Source: JBHHXR01 sp046757205 (lineage in GTDB: Bacteria > Pseudomonadota > Alphaproteobacteria > Rhodobacterales > Rhodobacteraceae). From it: a stretch of DNA of 18,160 nucleotides. Both the position numbers and the translations under genes were made by a program. The notes beneath the pieces are model-generated. The model saw nothing but the letters and a program-made list of their open reading frames with translations, was not told where the DNA came from and ran no database searches. Positions 13,878 through 18,160 of this stretch are shown piece by piece; the first letter of the stretch is position 1, and each line of letters starts with the position of its first letter. The stretch spans positions 1 through 18,160 of the forward strand of contig JBHHXR010000040.1 of the NCBI GenBank assembly GCA_046757205.1. The letters run 5' to 3'.

Positions 13878-15211
13878 TCACCGCGGCTCAGGCCGGCGTT
13901 GGCCCTCTTTTCAGTCAGCGTCCGCCGCGGCACCATCAGATCCTCTATCACTCTTGCCACCGAACCGTGGTTTCGGCGCAGGGCGTTTTCGATGACCATC
14001 CGCTCGAACGCCTCGACGTGCTCCTTCAGCGGCACGCCCGCGGCGTTCACCGGCTGGATCATTTCACCCGCTTCGTCGCGCAGCAGGGTGCTGATGCCGT
14101 TTTCCCCGCGCCGGGACTGCAACACCACGCGCTCGGCGAGATTGATCAGTTGCCGCACGTTGCCGGGCCACGGCGCCTGCAGGAGCATCCCCGCCTCCGA
14201 GGCGTTGAGTTCCGGCGGCTCGCATCCGTATTCGTCGGCAAACTGGGCGGCGAATCGACCGAAGAGCTGCAGGATGTCCTCGCCGCGCTCGCGCAGCGGC
14301 GGCGCGGTGATCTGCAGCGCCGACAAACGGAAGAAGAAATCGCGGCGGAGCGTTTCGGGCATCGTGTCCTCGGTGTCGTTGCTGCCCATCACGCTGATGA
14401 GCCTGAACGACGGTGCCGCCCTGTCGATGCTGGCCGAGCCGTCGAGAAACCCGAGCAGCCGGGCCTGAAGTGCCGGGCCAAGCGCCTGGATGTCTTCCAG
14501 GCACAGCGTGCCGCCCTCGATCTTGTCCATCGCCGGCTTGCTCCCGGCGTTCTCGACCGGACCGAACAACGCTGCTTCCAACTCCGGCTCGGGCAACGCC
14601 GCGCAGTTGATCGAAATAAAGGGCTTGCGCTGTCTTGGGCCGCAAGCGTGGAGCGCCCGCGCAATTAGTGACTTGCCGGTCCCGGTCTCGCCGGTCACCA
14701 GAACATGCCCGTCGGCCTGCGCGAGATCGAGAATGTCCTCGCGCAGCGCGGAAATGACCTCGGAGGACCCGACAAGCCGGCGCAACAGGACCGATCCGTC
14801 GGAAAGCTCGCGCCGCAGCGCGCGGTTGTCGAGCGTCAGGCGCCGCGTTTCCACGGCGCGTTTTACAAGTTCGAGGAGCCGTTCGGGATGAAACGGCTTT
14901 TCGATGAAATCGAAGGCGCCGATCTGCATCGCCTCGACCGCCATGGGAACGTCGCCATGGCCAGTGATCAGAACCACCGGAAGCGTGCTGTCGATCGTGT
15001 GCAGCCGGCGCAGAAGCGCCATTCCGTCCATCACCGGCATCTTGATGTCCGAAACGACGACGCCGGGAAAGTCCAGTCCGACCTCTCCCAGCGCCGCTTC
15101 GGCGCTGTCGAACATTCTTGGCGCAAATCCGCTCAGGTTGAGCCATTGCGCGATTGATTGCCGCATGTCCGCTTCGTCATCGACGACCGCGACGGGGGTG
15201 GGGCTAGGCAT
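13868..15211 (-). CDS. dctD: DctD-like response regulator lacking the GAFTGA motif
   Basis: The 447-residue cytoplasmic regulator has a receiver domain (about 5-120; Asp55 phosphoacceptor in VVSDIKMP, Lys105), a central AAA+ domain (about 147-365) and a Fis-type helix-turn-helix (about 415-445). Walker A GETGTGKS is intact at 174-181, and LRERGEDI and WPGNVRQL are normal. Two features depart from sigma-54 activators. Between ALFG (214-217) and GGT (233-235) the GAFTGA-bearing segment is replaced by a shorter PVENAGSKPAMDKIE. Walker B reads GGTLCLEDI instead of GGTLFLDEI. It is therefore unlikely to open sigma-54 promoters in the standard way. GGAG precedes the ATG; dctB ends 5 bp upstream. 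Confidence 0.9.
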   Translation of the reverse strand: MPSPTPVAVVDDEADMRQSIAQWLNLSGFAPRMFDSAEAALGEVGLDFPGVVVSDIKMPVMDGMALLRRLHTIDSTLPVVLITGHGDVPMAVEAMQIGAFDFIEKPFHPERLLELVKRAVETRRLTLDNRALRRELSDGSVLLRRLVGSSEVISALREDILDLAQADGHVLVTGETGTGKSLIARALHACGPRQRKPFISINCAALPEPELEAALFGPVENAGSKPAMDKIEGGTLCLEDIQALGPALQARLLGFLDGSASIDRAAPSFRLISVMGSNDTEDTMPETLRRDFFFRLSALQITAPPLRERGEDILQLFGRFAAQFADEYGCEPPELNASEAGMLLQAPWPGNVRQLINLAERVVLQSRRGENGISTLLRDEAGEMIQPVNAAGVPLKEHVEAFERMVIENALRRNHGSVARVIEDLMVPRRTLTEKRANAGLSRGDYV

Positions 15212-15216
15212 GAATG

Positions 15217-16968
15217 TTACTCCGCAGCTTGATTGTCCGCGGCGAGCCGCGGAAGTTGAAGTTCGAAAACGGCGCCGCCGCCGGCGCGGTTGCGCGCCAC
15301 CAGCCGGCCGTTCAAGTCAGATGCGATGCCGGCCGATATGGCCAGCCCGAGGCCCAGGCCTTCGCCCGGTTTCTTGGTCGTGTAGAACGGCTCGAACAAT
15401 TCTTCCGGGTTGTCGATACCGACACCGTTGTCGCGCACTTCCAGTCTTACCGTTTCGCCGGGCGTCAGAACCACCTCGATCTTCGGTGCATCGCTGCTGC
15501 GCGTCGCGTCGATCGCGTTTCGAATCAGGTTGATGAGGATCTGCTCCAGCCGCACCACGTCGCCCATGACCATGACCGGCCCCGATGGCATGTCCTTTTC
15601 AATCGTCACAGAAGTCTGTCGCAGCTGCGGCGCCATCATTGCAAGCGCCGAGTTGACGTTTTGGCGCAAGTCGAGCGGCTGCAGTTCGTCCCCGCCCTTA
15701 CGCGCATAGGATTTCAGCTGGCGGGTGATCGAACCCATGCGGTCGGTCAGGTCGTCGATGCGCTGGAAGCTCGCCAGCGCCTCGTCAATGCGTTTACGCT
15801 GCATCAGCAGCCGGGCGCCGGCCAGATAGGTCCGCATCGCCGCCAGGGGCTGGTTGAGTTCGTGACTCACCGCCGCCGACATCTGCCCCAATGCAGCAAG
15901 CTTCGACGCCTGTTCGAGGCTCTGCTCCGTCACCTGCAACGTCCGTTCCACGCGCTCTCTCTCGATGATTTCCGCTGTCAGACGCGCGTTCAACGCCCGC
16001 AATTCCTCGGATTCCCGTCGCATCTGCTGTTGCTGCTTGGCCAGGCGCCGCGACACGAAGTAAAGGCCGGTGGCCGTTATCACCGCGATCGCCATGATTT
16101 CCAGCGCCAGCACCGCGTCGACGCGCGCCCTCACGTTATCGAGCGGCGCGAAATAAGTGAGCCGCCAACCCTCGAAACCGACCCGGCTCTCGGCCCTGAG
16201 ACGCGCCGTGCCGTCCAGGTAGACCTGCGGCTCGCCCGTAGCCACTGATCCGCCGGTGCCGACAGGCAACCGAACGCGCTGCGGCCTGTTATCCGAAATG
16301 AGCTGGTCCACGGTCAGGTTCCGCCAGGCGGGACGCGAGGCGAGTATTATCTTTTGTTCGGAATCGGTAACCACGACCGAAAAGCCCGAACGCCGCCAGC
16401 GGTCCTCGACCCTGCGCAGATCCACGCCGACGACGATAACGCCCAGCGTGCCGGAACCGTCGGCGATCTTTCGAGCAAAGACAAAACTGACGGAGCTTTC
16501 CGACGGCGGCACGACGGAAAAGACCGTCCCCTTCGCCCGCAGTGCCGCGTTGATGTACGGCTGCTCCGAAATCGTCGTGCCCAGCTCTTGCCGCTCGCTG
16601 GAGGCGACCACATGGCCCTGGATATCCGCAAGCGTGATCGTGCCCGCGCCTATCTCCTTGCGCAGGTCGATAAGCCGCTGCGAGGTCGTGGTAAAATCCT
16701 TTGACTGCAAGGCACTTATCAGAAACGGATCGCGCACCATCAAAAGCGGCACGACCGAGTGACGCTGCAGGATACTGGCGACGCTGCCCGACAGCAGTGT
16801 CGCGCGAACCGCCGCCACATTGCGCTGACCCGCGGTGAAGCGCTGGGTCAGCAGGGTGTTGCTGGCCCACACCAGAACCACCCCCATGACGATGGCCACC
16901 GCCAGCGCGATACGGATCTTCCTGCGCCGCGAATTCTGTGATCCCTGGATATCGTAAGCTTGCGCCAT
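15217..16968 (-). CDS. dctB: DctB-like sensor histidine kinase (C4-dicarboxylate sensing family)
   Basis: The 583-residue inner-membrane kinase has a first membrane helix (about 18-40), a periplasmic double-PAS type sensor (about 41-285), a second helix (286-306) and a cytoplasmic coiled-coil linker (about 308-355). The kinase core shows H-box SHELNQPL with His369, N-box NLIRNAIDA (480-488), G1 DNGVGI (513-518), F-box FEPFYTTK and G2 GEGLGLGL. This domain order and the LNQPLAAMRTYLAGA segment are typical of DctB. DctB phosphorylates DctD in response to succinate, fumarate or malate in rhizobia; ligand identity here is inferred. The ATG has no clear Shine-Dalgarno sequence. No dctA or TRAP dctPQM transporter is in the window. 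Confidence 0.92.
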   Translation of the reverse strand: MAQAYDIQGSQNSRRRKIRIALAVAIVMGVVLVWASNTLLTQRFTAGQRNVAAVRATLLSGSVASILQRHSVVPLLMVRDPFLISALQSKDFTTTSQRLIDLRKEIGAGTITLADIQGHVVASSERQELGTTISEQPYINAALRAKGTVFSVVPPSESSVSFVFARKIADGSGTLGVIVVGVDLRRVEDRWRRSGFSVVVTDSEQKIILASRPAWRNLTVDQLISDNRPQRVRLPVGTGGSVATGEPQVYLDGTARLRAESRVGFEGWRLTYFAPLDNVRARVDAVLALEIMAIAVITATGLYFVSRRLAKQQQQMRRESEELRALNARLTAEIIERERVERTLQVTEQSLEQASKLAALGQMSAAVSHELNQPLAAMRTYLAGARLLMQRKRIDEALASFQRIDDLTDRMGSITRQLKSYARKGGDELQPLDLRQNVNSALAMMAPQLRQTSVTIEKDMPSGPVMVMGDVVRLEQILINLIRNAIDATRSSDAPKIEVVLTPGETVRLEVRDNGVGIDNPEELFEPFYTTKKPGEGLGLGLAISAGIASDLNGRLVARNRAGGGAVFELQLPRLAADNQAAE

Positions 16969-17068
16969 TGGTGGAAACTATGGGTTGTAAAAAACCGCCT
17001 CAAGTATCTTTGATTGGACGTTAAGCGGCCTTCCGCTTATGCGGGGACAAGGACAGGAGGCAAATTCC
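16969..17068. other. Divergent intergenic region, dctB / msrP, with inverted repeat
   Basis: The 100-bp spacer must contain promoters for both genes and is AT-rich at 16970-17020. A perfect inverted repeat, TAAGCGG (17022-17028) and CCGCTTA (17033-17039), with a 4-base CCTT loop, lies 30 bp upstream of the msrP ATG. It could be an operator for msrP or a hairpin in its leader. AGGAGG at 17055-17060 is the strong msrP ribosome site. I see no TGGCAC-N5-TTGC sigma-54 element. Confidence 0.4.
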
Positions 17069-18043
17069 ATGATCTATCACCGCCGCGAAGGCTGGCAAAT
17101 TTCCGAGAACAGCGTAACCGACGAGGCGCTCTATCTCAACCGGCGCAAGGTCGTTGCCGGAATGGCGGGGCTCGGCGCGGCGTGGACGACGCTGGGCATG
17201 GCACCGGCGGAAGCCGCGTTAACCGCGGAATCGGCGTTCAGCCCGCGGCCGGAATTGAACCCGCGTTTTTCCGACGCCGGGGTTCCCGTCACCGATGAGA
17301 ATCTGACCAGCCTCTACAACAATTTCTACGAATTCGGATCGTCAAAACAGATCTCGAAAAAGGCGCAGGCGCTGCCGACCGATCCGTGGACGATCACGAT
17401 CGACGGACTTGTGGAAAAACCTTTCGAAATCGGCGTCGAGGACCTTCTGAAAAAGACCGGCACGGAGGAGCGAATTTACCGCCACCGCTGCGTTGAACGC
17501 TGGGCCATGGTGATCCCGTGGATCGGATTCCCGATGCGCAAGCTCCTCGAAATCGCCAATCCGCTTTCCAGCGCCAGCCACGTGAAAATGGAAACCTTTT
17601 TCGATCCCGAGGTGGCGCCGGAGCAGCGCGCGCGCTGGTATCCCTGGGCCTATACCGAGGGCGTGACAATCGGCGAGGCGGCAAACGACCTGGCCTTTAT
17701 GGTGGTCGGCGCTTACGGCAAGGTCCTCCACAAACAGTTCGGGGCTCCGATCCGAATGCATCTGCCATGGAAATATGGTTTCAAATCAATCAAGTCGATT
17801 GTCAGGTTCACCTTTGTTGACGAGCAACCCGTCGGATTCTGGGAAGAACTCAGCCGCCAGGAATATGGCTTCTGGGCCAACGTCAATCCGACGGTGGCGC
17901 ATCCGCGCTGGCCGCAGGACCAGCAAGTCTATCTCGGCACCAAGGATTGGGTTCCGACGGAATTATACAACGGATACGGAGAACAGGTCGCTGATATCTA
18001 CAAGGAAATGGGCGATCTGCACACGTATTCGCTCTGGCGCTAG
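17069..18043 (+). CDS. msrP: Protein-methionine-sulfoxide reductase catalytic subunit MsrP (YedY)
   Basis: The 324-residue molybdoenzyme reduces methionine sulfoxide in oxidised periplasmic proteins. A twin-arginine signal is present (LNRRKVVAGMAGLGAAW, Arg25-Arg26, cleavage near 50), so it is exported folded with its molybdopterin cofactor. The molybdenum-ligating cysteine is Cys141 in YRHRCVERWAMVIPWIGFP. HKQFGAPIRMHLPWKYGFKSIKSI near 225-250 is also typical of YedY. The ATG at 17069 is chosen for AGGAGG 8 bases upstream. The usual partner MsrQ, the membrane haem protein that supplies electrons, does not follow: purQ on the opposite strand begins to end 1 bp later. Confidence 0.95.
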   Translation: MIYHRREGWQISENSVTDEALYLNRRKVVAGMAGLGAAWTTLGMAPAEAALTAESAFSPRPELNPRFSDAGVPVTDENLTSLYNNFYEFGSSKQISKKAQALPTDPWTITIDGLVEKPFEIGVEDLLKKTGTEERIYRHRCVERWAMVIPWIGFPMRKLLEIANPLSSASHVKMETFFDPEVAPEQRARWYPWAYTEGVTIGEAANDLAFMVVGAYGKVLHKQFGAPIRMHLPWKYGFKSIKSIVRFTFVDEQPVGFWEELSRQEYGFWANVNPTVAHPRWPQDQQVYLGTKDWVPTELYNGYGEQVADIYKEMGDLHTYSLWR

Positions 18044-18044
18044 G

Positions 18045-18160
18045 TCAGGATGCTATCAGCGCCTCTGCCAGCGAAGCGAACAAGGCCGCGCCGTCGCTGC
18101 CGCCGAGCGCCGGATCGTTGAACCTTTCGGGATGCGGCATCATGCCGAGAACGCGCCGGT
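18045..18160 (-). CDS. purQ: Phosphoribosylformylglycinamidine synthase subunit PurQ, C-terminal part
   Basis: Only the last 37 codons lie inside the window; the rest continues past the right edge. The minus strand reads RRVLGMMPHPERFNDPALGG, then SDGAALFASLAEALIAS and TGA. GMMPHPER carries the His and Glu of the glutamine amidotransferase triad, and GGSDGAALF is the usual PurQ C-terminus. PurQ releases ammonia from glutamine for the PurL-catalysed step of purine synthesis. The stop is 1 bp from the convergent msrP stop. Confidence 0.88.
   Translation of the reverse strand, partial: RRVLGMMPHPERFNDPALGGSDGAALFASLAEALIAS

Overview
The window reads as chromosomal DNA of a GC-rich alphaproteobacterium, probably of the Rhizobiales/Hyphomicrobiales or a related order. 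That placement is inferred from gene content: a DctB/DctD two-component pair, a FrcA-type short sugar ABC ATPase, a Tat-exported MsrP, a stand-alone RNase D and a split B12-dependent methyltransferase set. It also fits the dense packing and GC-biased third codon positions. I see no rRNA, tRNA, insertion sequence, prophage or CRISPR array, and no island of deviant base composition.

Layout, left to right. (1) 68-1898, minus: an overlapping ATPase-permease pair of a sugar-type ABC importer; its binding protein is not in the window. (2) 2191-3222, plus: a D-2-hydroxyacid dehydrogenase family protein divergent from the transporter. (3) 3255-8811, minus: a complete oppABCDF oligopeptide importer operon with a strong perfect hairpin between oppA and oppB. 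(4) 9052-10227, plus: RNase D, abutting a small minus-strand lipoprotein of unknown function (10228-10662). (5) 10939-13877, plus: sufE, a zinc-type homocysteine S-methyltransferase, a B12-binding corrinoid protein and a DUF1638 protein, probably one transcription unit. (6) 13868-16968, minus: dctB-dctD, whose DctD-like regulator lacks the GAFTGA loop needed to engage sigma-54. (7) 17069-18043, plus: msrP, the periplasmic methionine-sulfoxide reductase catalytic subunit, without msrQ beside it. (8) 18045-18160, minus: the 3' end of purQ, cut by the window edge.

The most interesting block is (5). Homocysteine methyltransferase and B12-binding modules are fused in canonical MetH but separate proteins here. 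The first ends in an arginine-rich tail and the second begins with a strongly acidic stretch, which suggests electrostatic docking in place of covalent fusion. The cysteine-rich DUF1638 protein encoded with them is a candidate unassigned component. The methyl-tetrahydrofolate-binding and corrinoid-reactivation parts are not in the window. The second most interesting item is the DctD variant.

Genes are tightly packed. Three convergent pairs meet with no usable spacer: rnd/lipoprotein abut, DUF1638/dctD overlap by 10 bp, and msrP/purQ are 1 bp apart. No intrinsic terminators fit between them. Functional statements rest on reading motifs by eye; no database search was run.
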